From Chryseobacterium lactis (lineage in GTDB: Bacteria > Bacteroidota > Bacteroidia > Flavobacteriales > Weeksellaceae), in NCBI RefSeq assembly GCF_003815875.1, contig NZ_CP033924.1:4340001-4404000 (forward strand): a stretch of 64,000 bases of DNA, given 5' to 3'. Below the pieces are notes generated by a model. That model ran no database searches. It was not told the origin of the DNA and worked only from the letters and a program-made list of their open reading frames with translations. Of this stretch, positions 25,178 to 34,247 are shown in pieces. The number at the start of each line of letters is the position of its first letter. The stretch's first letter is position 1. Made by a program: the position numbers and the translations under genes.

Positions 25178-26035
25178 ATGGTTGGTATTTTAGATAGATT
25201 CTATTATATGGACAATAATAAAGACATGTCCTTCTTAGGGCATATAGGGGAATTAAGAGGACATCTAGTCCGTTCGATTATTGCTATCGTAGTTGCCGCT
25301 TTTGTGGTTGGATTTAATATCAACTGGATTATGGACCATATCTTTTTTGGACCTACAAGAAATGATTTTCCCACCTTCAGAATTGTGAATCATTTTTCGA
25401 GAATGATTTTAGGAGAAGACAGTATTCATCTTCCAAAAGATTTTCCTGTTCGTGTACAAAGACTGTATCAACAGTTTAATGTAATGATGGCGGTTTCTGT
25501 TTTTGGAGGAATGGTAGCAGCATTTCCTTATATTGTCTGGGAATTATGGCGTTTTATCGGGCCTGCTTTACATCCGAGAGAAAGGAAAAACTCCATCTAT
25601 ATTATCAATGCTGTTTGGATGCTTTTTATGACCGGTGTTTTATGCGGTTATTTCTTAATCCTTCCTTTTGCGGTGAATTTTGGGGTTATTTTTAAAATTT
25701 CAGATATTATTGTTCCGCTTTATGACCTGAGTGATTATACGACATTGTTCTTACAGGTGGTCTTGGGTATGGGAGTTATTTTCCTATTTCCTATTCTGAT
25801 TTATTTCCTTACCAGCATTGGAATCCTGACACCGACGTTTATGAAAACATATCGTCGTCATGCCATCGTCTTGATTATGGTCGTAGCAGCAATCATTACT
25901 CCGGCAGATGTTTTAAGTATGATAATGGCTGCACTCCCGCTATTGATTCTGTATGAATTCAGTATCATGATGTGTAATTTCACTTATAAAAGAGTACAAA
26001 AAAGCAACGGAAATCTTCCTGCTGTACAGAAATAA
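25178..26035 (+). CDS. tatC: Twin-arginine translocase subunit TatC
   Basis: This 285-aa inner-membrane protein is the receptor for twin-arginine signal peptides in folded-protein export. It has the conserved start region (MSFLGHIGELRGHLVRSIIA), six hydrophobic segments, and the family signature around RFIGPALHPRERK. The periplasmic loop between TM1 and TM2 is long (FGPTRNDFPTFRIVNHFSRM), as in Bacteroidota. The first ATG is used; an internal ATG at 25208 (MDNNKDMSF) is equally plausible and fits the usual length better. No tatA is present nearby. It stands as a single gene with its own terminator. Confidence 0.94.
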   Translation: MVGILDRFYYMDNNKDMSFLGHIGELRGHLVRSIIAIVVAAFVVGFNINWIMDHIFFGPTRNDFPTFRIVNHFSRMILGEDSIHLPKDFPVRVQRLYQQFNVMMAVSVFGGMVAAFPYIVWELWRFIGPALHPRERKNSIYIINAVWMLFMTGVLCGYFLILPFAVNFGVIFKISDIIVPLYDLSDYTTLFLQVVLGMGVIFLFPILIYFLTSIGILTPTFMKTYRRHAIVLIMVVAAIITPADVLSMIMAALPLLILYEFSIMMCNFTYKRVQKSNGNLPAVQK

Positions 26036-26054
26036 TTGCATTACTACAATATAT

Positions 26055-26091
26055 AAAGAGTCGGTTTCTTATCCAGAGGCCGGCTCTTTTT
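26055..26091 (+). terminator. Terminator of tatC
   Basis: AAAGAG-CGG (26055-26064) pairs with CCG-CTCTTT (26080-26089) around a 15-base loop and is followed by T. The remaining 215 bp before the protease gene are AT-rich, with no gene seen. Confidence 0.75.
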
Positions 26092-26306
26092 CATTATTCA
26101 GTCAACTGAATTTAAAATGTTTATGTATTTTTTTTCTTAAAATGCATTTATAACGAAAAAAAATATTAAAATTACTATTTATACATGTTTTTATTCCTAA
26201 CAATGAATAAAAAATTAGAAATTAAATACATTTATGAATATTTTACCATTTTATTAATTAAATTTACCAAAAATTCACAAAACAATTCAGTTTACACCAA
26301 AATATT

Positions 26307-29267
26307 ATGAAAAAGAAAATTATTTTCGTATTTGCGTTGGCTATGGGGCTAACGAGTTTGCAAGCACAACGTTGGGAGCCGGTATCTCAAAAGATTAATC
26401 CGATAAGGAAAGAAGTCAATGTAATTTATTCTTACAAAGTTGATCTCAACTCCTTAAGAGAACTTCTAAAAAATGCTCCGGAAGCAGGTCAGGGAAGTCC
26501 GGTGGTCATTTCTCTTCCCACCACTGACGGGAGAGTTGAAAGATTCTCGGTGTACAGTGCGCCGGTTGTCGCAAAATCAATGGCAGACCGATATCAGTTG
26601 GGAGCCTATTCCGGAGTTGGGTTGGATAATCCTACCAAACAAGTTAGATTCAGTACTGCTCCTAATGACTTTCAATCCATGCTTTTTGATACTAAGACCG
26701 GGCAGTATGAATTCATAGAGCCTATCAATAAGGAAAAGGACGTCTTTGGAGTATTCTTTAAATCTAACAAAACATCAGACGGTACTCCTTTTGAATGTAA
26801 AGCCACAGAGCCTGAGCAATCGAAAAAGCAAATGAAAAAGCTGCTCAATTCCAAAAGTGTTTTGGAAAAATCAGGAACTTTTAATAAAAGTACAGATCAA
26901 AAATACCGGACTTACAGGTTAGCAGTCTCTGTAAATGGTGAATACACTCAACTGGCAGGAGGTGTTCCGCAGGCAGCAGCCCGCATCAATGCCACGATCA
27001 ACAGAGTTAATGCGGTTTACGAAAAGGATCTTGGAATTCATATGATTGTACAGGATTTACCACAACTCATTTTCACCGATCCGGCTACCGATCCTTATTC
27101 TAATGTTATTGCCAATGCCAATGGCTCATATTCTGCACCTAATTCATGGAATCTTGAAGTTCAACGAACTCTTACCACTACTCCCGGTGTTGGAAACGGA
27201 GCTTATGATGTAGGCCATTTTTTCGGACATAGAGGTGGTGGTGGATCAGCAGGTGATATTGGAAATGTCTGTAGAAACCCTTCCAGTAACAATGATGCGA
27301 CTTCAAAAGGAGCAGGGATCACCTCCCCTAGTGTAAATGATCAACCTTTCGGAGATGCTTTTGATATTGATTATGTGGCGCATGAACTGGGTCACCAGTT
27401 TGGCGGACGTCATACAATGTCTGTTGTACACCCGCAAACAGACCGCCCTATAGAACCAGGATCCGGATCCACCATCATGGGATATGCCGGAATTACCCAG
27501 GCCAATGTTCAAATGCATTCTGATGCTTATTTTCATGTATTAAATATTGAGCAAATACAACAATATGTAAATTCTCAAACCTGTGGTATTGTTACCCCTG
27601 TTGCCAATACTCCACCGGTGATACAACCGATTGTTAACAAAACCATACCAAAAGGCACAGCATTCGTATTGACAGCAAGTGCAGCAGATGCTCAAAACGA
27701 TCCTATGACTTATACATGGGAGCAGTATGATATTGCTTTAACTAAGTTTAATATCCCGGATGCTACCCGTACTAATGGAGCCAACTTCAGATCTTTATCT
27801 CCTACAGATTCTCCAACCCGATATTTTCCAAAGCTTTCCAGTGTACTGAACGGTAACCTTACCAATCTTTCAGAATGGGAAACGGTTTCCAATGTAAGCA
27901 GGGAAATGAACTTCAAGGTAACTGTAAGAGACAACAACCCTGATATTGCTCAGCAGCAGACTCAAAGCAGTTTAGTTAAACTGAATATTGGAAATGACGG
28001 TCCATTTAAAGTAACCTCATCTTCAGTATATAATAATACTCCGGGAGCCATCACATGGGATATTGCCAATACCAATAACAATGTTTATAATGTATCCAAT
28101 GTTAAAATAGATTATACAACAGATAATGGAGCTTCCTGGACAGTCATCACCGCATCTACCCCTAATGACGGTGTAGAACCCTATTCTTTCGCTTCACTGG
28201 CTACCGGTGCAAGCTTAAAGATAAGAGTAAGTGCTATTGACAATGTATTCTATGCTATAGGAAATGCTACCGTTGCTACTGCCGAAGCTTGTTCTTCAAC
28301 AGCTCCTGCAGGTGTTGCTGCTTCTGAAATCACAAGATCTTCAGCTAATATAAAGTGGACTGCCTTACAAGGCGCCACTTATTCTTTACAGTATAGAAAA
28401 ACCGGAAGTGCAACGTGGACGACTGTTCCTGTAGCAACAAATTCTTATTCATTCACAGGACTTGATGAGGCTACTCAATACGAAGTACAGATTGCCAATG
28501 TGTGTGGTTCCACTACCGGAAGTTACTCGGCATCTACCAATTTTACAACACTTTCATTTAGTACTTGTGCTGTTTCTTCAAATTCTTCGGATGAATTTAT
28601 ATCCAACGTTACGGTAACTCCTACGGGAATGCCTGCCGTTTCTAACAATAGCGGAGCATCTGCCTACACCAATTACACGACTGATGCTACGAAACTGATT
28701 ACTCTTAAAAAAGGTTCTTCCGGCAATACAGTGAGTGTTGCAAAACAATGGACAGGAACCAAATACGACGAAGGGGTAACGGTATGGATCGATTTCAACA
28801 GAGATGGCTCATTCTCTGATTCTGAAAAAATCTTTACAAGTATTCCTAATAAACTAACTCCTGTTTCAGGTACTTTCAGTGTTCCTGTAGATGCTTATAC
28901 TGGAGGAAATGTGATTATGAGAGTAATGTTGGCTTACAATACCCAGCCTTTGGATGCGTGTACAAGCCCTGAATATGGTGAAACTGAGGATTACCCTGTT
29001 TTGGTACAGGATGCATTGAGCACCAGAGAAGTCGCTAAGGATAATTCTTCAATTCAAATTTATCCTAACCCGGCTACCGATGTACTCTATATCAATAAAG
29101 TATCTCCAAAAGCTCAATTTACAATCACCAATATGACCGGACAAGTTGTAATGAATGGTCAGATTACGGATAATAAAGTTTCTGTATCAAAGCTGACTAC
29201 AGGTGCTTATATCATTTCAATTGAAGATAAAGGAACAACTTCAAACCTGAAATTTGTTAAAAAATAA
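26307..29267 (+). CDS. Secreted reprolysin-like zinc metalloprotease with FN3, GEVED and T9SS sorting domains
   Basis: A 986-aa secreted protease. Signal peptide MKKKIIFVFALAMGLTSLQA; propeptide to about residue 200; metzincin domain with zinc motif HELGHQFGGRH (359-369) and a Met-turn in STIMGYAG; a cadherin/PKD-like segment at about 430-560 (TPPVIQPIVNKTIPKGTAFV); a fibronectin type III domain at about 670-755 (TEACSSTAPAGVAASEITRS); a GEVED-type beta domain at about 757-900 (GVTVWIDFNRDGSFSDSEKI); and a C-terminal T9SS type A tail (IQIYPNPATDVLYINK, ending KFVKK). It should cross the outer membrane through T9SS and act outside the cell. It is the first of three consecutive metallopeptidase genes, each with its own terminator. 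Confidence 0.94.
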   Translation: MKKKIIFVFALAMGLTSLQAQRWEPVSQKINPIRKEVNVIYSYKVDLNSLRELLKNAPEAGQGSPVVISLPTTDGRVERFSVYSAPVVAKSMADRYQLGAYSGVGLDNPTKQVRFSTAPNDFQSMLFDTKTGQYEFIEPINKEKDVFGVFFKSNKTSDGTPFECKATEPEQSKKQMKKLLNSKSVLEKSGTFNKSTDQKYRTYRLAVSVNGEYTQLAGGVPQAAARINATINRVNAVYEKDLGIHMIVQDLPQLIFTDPATDPYSNVIANANGSYSAPNSWNLEVQRTLTTTPGVGNGAYDVGHFFGHRGGGGSAGDIGNVCRNPSSNNDATSKGAGITSPSVNDQPFGDAFDIDYVAHELGHQFGGRHTMSVVHPQTDRPIEPGSGSTIMGYAGITQANVQMHSDAYFHVLNIEQIQQYVNSQTCGIVTPVANTPPVIQPIVNKTIPKGTAFVLTASAADAQNDPMTYTWEQYDIALTKFNIPDATRTNGANFRSLSPTDSPTRYFPKLSSVLNGNLTNLSEWETVSNVSREMNFKVTVRDNNPDIAQQQTQSSLVKLNIGNDGPFKVTSSSVYNNTPGAITWDIANTNNNVYNVSNVKIDYTTDNGASWTVITASTPNDGVEPYSFASLATGASLKIRVSAIDNVFYAIGNATVATAEACSSTAPAGVAASEITRSSANIKWTALQGATYSLQYRKTGSATWTTVPVATNSYSFTGLDEATQYEVQIANVCGSTTGSYSASTNFTTLSFSTCAVSSNSSDEFISNVTVTPTGMPAVSNNSGASAYTNYTTDATKLITLKKGSSGNTVSVAKQWTGTKYDEGVTVWIDFNRDGSFSDSEKIFTSIPNKLTPVSGTFSVPVDAYTGGNVIMRVMLAYNTQPLDACTSPEYGETEDYPVLVQDALSTREVAKDNSSIQIYPNPATDVLYINKVSPKAQFTITNMTGQVVMNGQITDNKVSVSKLTTGAYIISIEDKGTTSNLKFVKK

Positions 29268-29289
29268 TCAATCAAATTATTGATTTCAT

Positions 29290-29317
29290 GCCCGGCAAAC
29301 ATTTGTCGGGCTTTTTT
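29290..29317 (+). terminator. Terminator of the metzincin gene
   Basis: GCCCGGCAAA (29290-29299) pairs with TTTGTCGGGC (29302-29311), one wobble, followed by TTTTTT. Confidence 0.88.
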
Positions 29318-29344
29318 ATATTGATATTTTAGGTCTTTTACGAT

Positions 29345-29373
29345 TTTGCTGTAAATTAAATTTTCTATTTTTG
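29345..29373 (+). promoter_or_regulatory. Promoter of the M1 peptidase gene
   Basis: -33 TTTG (29345-29348) and -7 TATTTTTG (29366-29373) are 17 bp apart, slightly shorter than the common 19. The ATG is 25 bases beyond. Confidence 0.6.
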
Positions 29374-29398
29374 AATAGATTATTAATAAAGTTTAAAA

Positions 29399-31030
29399 AT
29401 GAAAAAGCTGTCATATACACTTTTGTTTGTTTCCGGGATTGCCTTCGGACAATTCTTTGAAAAAGGTAAGGTTTTCACTAAACAAGATACTTTAAAAGGT
29501 TCTAATACTGAATTCAGAAATTTTTGGGATGTTAAGAAGTACGACCTTTCTGTGGAACCTGATTTTGTTCAGAAAAGCATTAAAGGAAACAATAAAATCA
29601 GCTTTGAAATCATTAAAGATATTACAAATCCCACTTTTCAGATTGACCTTCAGCAACCGATGAAAGCGGATAAGGTAAGTGGAAATTTCCCTATTACCAA
29701 CTACAAACAGGATGGTGATTTTATTTTCGTCACCGCTAATAAAAAATTTAAAAAAGGAGAAAAATACTCGATTGACGTTGCCTATTCCGGAAATCCTCAT
29801 ATCGCCGAAAAAGCTCCATGGGATGGTGGATGGGTTTTCACAAAGGATGAAAAAGGCAATCCCTGGATGAGTGTTGCAGATGAAGGTATTGGAGCTTCTA
29901 TCTGGCTTCCTACCAAAGATATCTGGAGTGATGAACCTGACAACGGTATCATCATGAAAATCATTACTCCCAATGATCTTGTAGGGGTTGGAAACGGAAG
30001 ACTGATCGACAAAAAAACAGAAGGCACCAAGACGACCTACACCTGGCAGGTAAAAAATCCAATTAACGCCTACTCTATTATACCGAATATCGGTAAATAT
30101 GTAAATTTTAAAGATACTTTCGACGGGGAAAAAGGAAAACTGGATCTGGATTACTGGGTACTGGATTATAATCTTGATAAGGCGAAAAAACAATTTCAAC
30201 AGGTAAAACCTATGCTTTCTGCATTTGAATACTGGTTTGGTCCTTATCCATTTTATGAGGATTCTTACAAATTGGTAGATTCTCCCTACTTAGGTATGGA
30301 GCACCAAAGCAATGTAGCATATGGAAACAACTACCAGAATGGGTATCGCGGAAAAGATTTATCCGGGACGGGAGTTGGCCTTAATTGGGATTATATCATC
30401 ATCCACGAAAGCGGCCACGAATGGTTTGCCAATAATATTACCGCAAAAGATCAGGCAGATATGTGGATTCATGAAAGTTTCACGATGTATTCTGAAGTTC
30501 TTTTCACGGAAAGGTACATGGATAAAAAGTCTGCTGATATCTATCTCATCGGACTTCGCCATATAATCGACAACGATATTCCTATCATCGGGCAATATGG
30601 AGTAAGAAATGAAGGCAGTGGTGATATGTATCCGAAAGGAGCCAATATGCTTCATACGATGAGACAGATGATCAATGATGATGAAAAATTCAGACAGATC
30701 TTAAGAGGATTAAGCAAAGAGTTTTATCACCAAACAGTTACTACAAAACAAGTGGAAGATTATATTTCATCGAAATCAGGAATTGACTTCTCGACGGTTT
30801 TTGATCAATATCTCAGAACGATAAAAATTCCCACTCTTGAATATACTCAAACCGGAGACAGCTTGAAATTCAGATATACTGAGATAGTGAAAAATCTAAA
30901 ACTACCAATAATCATTGATGGAGATCAAACCATTACTCCAACGGAAGAATGGCAAACGGTAAAACTTAAAAGCAGCATTCCTGTTGAATGGAATAAAAAT
31001 TATTATATCAATTATAAAAATGTTCAGTAA
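29399..31030 (+). CDS. Exported M1-family metallopeptidase (aminopeptidase N-like)
   Basis: A 543-aa zinc aminopeptidase with a signal peptide (MKKLSYTLLFVSGIAFGQ). An N-terminal beta domain precedes the thermolysin-like catalytic domain: substrate motif LGMEHQSN in place of GAMEN, zinc site HESGH (336-340) and third ligand Glu359 in MWIHESF, with the standard spacing of 18 residues. It is shorter than pepN-type enzymes because the large C-terminal helical domain is missing, as in other Bacteroidota periplasmic M1 proteins. It has no T9SS tail, so periplasmic action is likely, presumably trimming imported or surface peptides. Confidence 0.92.
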   Translation: MKKLSYTLLFVSGIAFGQFFEKGKVFTKQDTLKGSNTEFRNFWDVKKYDLSVEPDFVQKSIKGNNKISFEIIKDITNPTFQIDLQQPMKADKVSGNFPITNYKQDGDFIFVTANKKFKKGEKYSIDVAYSGNPHIAEKAPWDGGWVFTKDEKGNPWMSVADEGIGASIWLPTKDIWSDEPDNGIIMKIITPNDLVGVGNGRLIDKKTEGTKTTYTWQVKNPINAYSIIPNIGKYVNFKDTFDGEKGKLDLDYWVLDYNLDKAKKQFQQVKPMLSAFEYWFGPYPFYEDSYKLVDSPYLGMEHQSNVAYGNNYQNGYRGKDLSGTGVGLNWDYIIIHESGHEWFANNITAKDQADMWIHESFTMYSEVLFTERYMDKKSADIYLIGLRHIIDNDIPIIGQYGVRNEGSGDMYPKGANMLHTMRQMINDDEKFRQILRGLSKEFYHQTVTTKQVEDYISSKSGIDFSTVFDQYLRTIKIPTLEYTQTGDSLKFRYTEIVKNLKLPIIIDGDQTITPTEEWQTVKLKSSIPVEWNKNYYINYKNVQ

Positions 31031-31037
31031 ATAAAGT

Positions 31038-31076
31038 AAAAAGGCAAAACTGTTTAACCGCGGATTTGCCTTTTTT
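31038..31076 (+). terminator. Terminator of the M1 peptidase gene
   Basis: AAAAAGGCAAA (31038-31048) pairs with TTTGCCTTTTT (31065-31075) around a 16-base loop. Confidence 0.82.
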
Positions 31077-31166
31077 CTTTTCATCTAAATTTTAAGAAAA
31101 GTTTAATACTCCATTTCGTAACAAAACGAGAAAAAGTGCAACTATTTAACTATAAAATAAATCTTA

Positions 31167-33023
31167 ATGAGAAAAACAGCACTTAGCTTAGGCCTTTTTG
31201 CCGCTTTTTTAGCCAATGCACAGTCTATAAAAACAACGATTGACCTGGTCAACGTAAAAGATGATAAAGTAGCCGTTACTATGGAATTCCCTAAAATGAA
31301 ATCAGGGGATGTTAAATTCCATTTTCCTAAAACAGTTCCCGGAACCTATTCTGAGGATGATTACGGAAGATTTATAGAAGGCATCAAGTTTTACGACAAC
31401 AAAGGCAGTGAGCTTAAGTATACGAAAGTTAATGACAATACCTACGCTTTAAAGAATGCTCAAAACCTTAGCAAAATTTCCTATCTGGTAAATGATAGCT
31501 TTGACGAGGAAACCGACACCTCAAAACATAAGGCCGTATTTTCACCTTCAGGAACAGATATTGAGCAAGGAAAAGTATACATGATCAATACGCATGGATT
31601 CATTGGATATATTGATAATATGCAGGATGTTCCTTACCAGCTGGTGGTTCAGAAACCTACTGATTTCTATGGAACAACGGCATTGGTAGATCAGGATAAG
31701 TCCGAATCAACAGATACTTTTACTTTGGCTAATTATGCCAAGGTTACTGATTCTCCGCTGATGTATACAAAACCGGATTACATCACTTTCAATGCAGGAG
31801 GAATGGAGCTTGTACTAGGTGTTTATTCACCTACCGGAAAATATAAAGCCGCCGATTTTAAAGAGAACCTGGAAAAAATGGTAATCGCTCAAAAGAAATT
31901 TCTGGGTGATATGAATACCAATAAGAAATATGCAATCATGCTTTACCTTTCAGGTGGCGACGGACCTAAGATTAAAGGTTTCGGAGCTTTGGAACACCAC
32001 GAATCAACAAGTGTGGTTCTTCCTGAAATGATGCCGAAAGATGCCATCGACAAGACCATTACTGATGTGGTTTCGCATGAATTCTTCCACACGGTTAATC
32101 CTTTGAAAACACATTCTGAAGAGATTCATTATTTCGATTATGCAGATCCAAAAATGTCTCAGCATCTATGGATGTACGAAGGCGGAACGGAGTATTTTGC
32201 CAACTTATTCCAGATTCAGGAAGGTCTCATCAATAAAGATGAGTTTCTTCAAAGAATTGGTGAAAAAATTGCCAACTCCAAAAACTATGATGATACCATG
32301 CCGTTTACGGTAATGAGTAAAAATGTACTGAAAGCTCCTTATAAAGATCAATACAGAAATGTTTATGAAAAAGGAACTCTTTTAGCCATGTGTCTGGACA
32401 TTGAATTGAGAAAATTATCAAACGGAGAAATGGGCTATCGTGATATGATCAGAAAGCTGTCTCAGAGATTCGGAGAAAATAAACCTTTCAAAGATGATAA
32501 ATTAATTGATGAGTTAGTAACTGTGACCGGCTATCCTCAGGTAAAGGATTTTTACACTAAATATATTGCCGGAAATCAGCCGACTCCTTATGCCGATTAT
32601 CTGAATATGGTGGGAGTAGAGATTCAAAAACAGGACAGCCGACCTATTTTCTGGTTTATCAAAAACCCTAATCAAACCGGGTTTGATGATAAAAACAATG
32701 CGTTTGCTTTTGATGAAAGCTCTGCATTATCTCCATTTGCAAAAAGCATCGGATTTAAAATTACCGACCAGGTTCTTGCTTTGGATGGAAAAACGGTAGA
32801 CATTAAAAACGTTCAGGACTTTATCAGTTATACCCAAACGATCAAAGACGGACAAAATGTGACGGTAACTATCCTTAGAGACAATGCCGGTAAAAAAGAC
32901 AAAATGACACTCACAGGAAAAGCCATTCTGGATAAGATGACTACGGAAACGCTGAAGTTTAAAGCCAACCCAAGTCCTGCAGAATTAAAACTGCAGAGTC
33001 AGTGGCTGACTGGTAAAAAATAA
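31167..33023 (+). CDS. Exported M61-family metallopeptidase with PDZ domain
   Basis: A 618-aa enzyme of the glycyl-aminopeptidase family (M61). Signal peptide MRKTALSLGLFAAFLANAQ; N-terminal beta domain (VTMEFPKMKSGDVKFHFPKT); catalytic domain with HEFFH (304-308) inside VVSHEFFHTVNPLK and a downstream Glu in MYEGGTEYFANL; and a PDZ-like domain at about 500-600 (IGFKITDQVLALDGKTVDIK). M61 enzymes release N-terminal residues from peptides. No sorting tail, so probably periplasmic. It follows the M1 gene, and a bidirectional terminator separates it from the convergent kinase gene. Confidence 0.93.
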   Translation: MRKTALSLGLFAAFLANAQSIKTTIDLVNVKDDKVAVTMEFPKMKSGDVKFHFPKTVPGTYSEDDYGRFIEGIKFYDNKGSELKYTKVNDNTYALKNAQNLSKISYLVNDSFDEETDTSKHKAVFSPSGTDIEQGKVYMINTHGFIGYIDNMQDVPYQLVVQKPTDFYGTTALVDQDKSESTDTFTLANYAKVTDSPLMYTKPDYITFNAGGMELVLGVYSPTGKYKAADFKENLEKMVIAQKKFLGDMNTNKKYAIMLYLSGGDGPKIKGFGALEHHESTSVVLPEMMPKDAIDKTITDVVSHEFFHTVNPLKTHSEEIHYFDYADPKMSQHLWMYEGGTEYFANLFQIQEGLINKDEFLQRIGEKIANSKNYDDTMPFTVMSKNVLKAPYKDQYRNVYEKGTLLAMCLDIELRKLSNGEMGYRDMIRKLSQRFGENKPFKDDKLIDELVTVTGYPQVKDFYTKYIAGNQPTPYADYLNMVGVEIQKQDSRPIFWFIKNPNQTGFDDKNNAFAFDESSALSPFAKSIGFKITDQVLALDGKTVDIKNVQDFISYTQTIKDGQNVTVTILRDNAGKKDKMTLTGKAILDKMTTETLKFKANPSPAELKLQSQWLTGKK

Positions 33024-33026
33024 ATG

Positions 33027-33057
33027 AAAAAGCGGGAAGTATTTCCCGCTTTTTTTA
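33027..33057. terminator. Bidirectional terminator between convergent genes
   Basis: AGCGGGAA (33031-33038) pairs with TTCCCGCT (33043-33050), flanked by A on the left and T on the right, so it works for the M61 gene (plus) and the kinase gene ending at 33075 (minus). Confidence 0.88.
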
Positions 33058-33074
33058 TGCTTATGTTGTTCAAA

Positions 33075-34241
33075 TTATTCTCTTCTGATAGCTATTCTGA
33101 AAGTACTGCCCTTTCCTACTTCGGTTTGAGAAATCTTAATATCTCCGTTATGATATTCGTGGATCACTCGTCTCGCCAGTGACAATCCTAATCCCCAACC
33201 TCTTTTTTTGGTAGAATACCCAGGTTTAAAGGCATTTCTGGCCTGTTGTTTGGTCATTCCGCTTCCGTTATCCTTTACTTCTACGAGAATATTTTTATTC
33301 CTTTCAAAAACTGACATGATAATCGTTCCCTCACCTTTCATGGCGTCTACAGCATTCTTTACAAGATTTTCAATCACCCAGCTCATCAGGATTTTATTAT
33401 GAGGAACCAGCAAGGTATAAGTAGGAAGATGTAAAGTAAAATTGATTTTCCTGGAAATTCTTGTCTTTAAATAATCATAGTTTTCCTGAATGGTTTCATT
33501 AAAGTTCATATCATTCAGTTCCGGAACAGAGCCTATTTTAGAAAAACGTTCAGATATTGTTCTCAATCTTTCGATATCTTTTTCTATTTCATGCACTCCT
33601 TCTGATTCCGGATTATCCAGTTTCATAATCTCCATCCATCCAATCATGGATGATAAGGGTGTACCGATCTGATGGGCTGTTTCTTTAGCCAAACCTGCCC
33701 ACAGATATCCTTCATCCGTTTTTTTGATGGTTCTGAAAAACCAGAAAGAGAAACCAAAATACAGAAGAATAAATAATCCTAAAATATAAGGTGAATACCG
33801 TAAGTTATTAAGTAATCTGGAGTTATCATAGTATACAAACTGATTATTTCCGTCAGGTACTTTAATCTCTATCGGATCATAATTTTTCTCCATATTCAGG
33901 ATCAGACTCTGCAGTTTCCGGGGATCCTTTATCGTACTCTCAGGAATATTTCTGTAATATCCCAGGTCAAGAATCGGATTTTTATATTTATCTGTTACAA
34001 TAAAAGGAATGGTATTATTAATATTAAGAATCTCCGGCAGAAGATCAAGAACATCGGTATCCGGCGTTTTTACTTCCTGCTGAATTCTGATTGCTTTAGA
34101 AAGCAGGCTTATCCTTTTGATTTCCTCTTTTCTTAGAAAATTAATAAGCGACGTAGAAGCTACCACGATGGCAATTACCAACGTCGTCATGACCACAAAA
34201 ATGATCCAGTTATTGAGTCTTGTAAGTATGGATTTCCTCAA
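33075..34241 (-). CDS. Orphan membrane sensor histidine kinase
   Basis: A 388-aa kinase with TM segments at about 11-35 and 151-169 around a roughly 115-residue periplasmic sensor, then the catalytic core: H box with His190 (AKETAHQIGTPLSSMIGWME), N box (WVIENLVKNAVDAM), G1 (DNGSGM), F box (FKPGYSTKK) and G2 (GWGLGLSLARRV). All boxes are intact, so it should autophosphorylate. No response regulator gene is nearby. It begins 6 bp after the PBP4-type gene on the same strand and is very likely cotranscribed with it, which hints at cell-wall sensing; that link is inference. Confidence 0.92.
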   Translation of the reverse strand: MRKSILTRLNNWIIFVVMTTLVIAIVVASTSLINFLRKEEIKRISLLSKAIRIQQEVKTPDTDVLDLLPEILNINNTIPFIVTDKYKNPILDLGYYRNIPESTIKDPRKLQSLILNMEKNYDPIEIKVPDGNNQFVYYDNSRLLNNLRYSPYILGLFILLYFGFSFWFFRTIKKTDEGYLWAGLAKETAHQIGTPLSSMIGWMEIMKLDNPESEGVHEIEKDIERLRTISERFSKIGSVPELNDMNFNETIQENYDYLKTRISRKINFTLHLPTYTLLVPHNKILMSWVIENLVKNAVDAMKGEGTIIMSVFERNKNILVEVKDNGSGMTKQQARNAFKPGYSTKKRGWGLGLSLARRVIHEYHNGDIKISQTEVGKGSTFRIAIRRE

Positions 34242-34247
34242 GTTATT

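Noticed and set aside
23660..26035. A crp to tatC single operon
   Set aside because: Terminator-like hairpins at 24222-24250 and 25036-25070 separate the three genes.
29492..30199. 235-codon open frame on the minus strand
   Set aside because: It lies wholly opposite the M1 peptidase gene, which has signal peptide, HExxH and a consensus promoter; the antisense frame has low-complexity Phe/Ile-rich composition.
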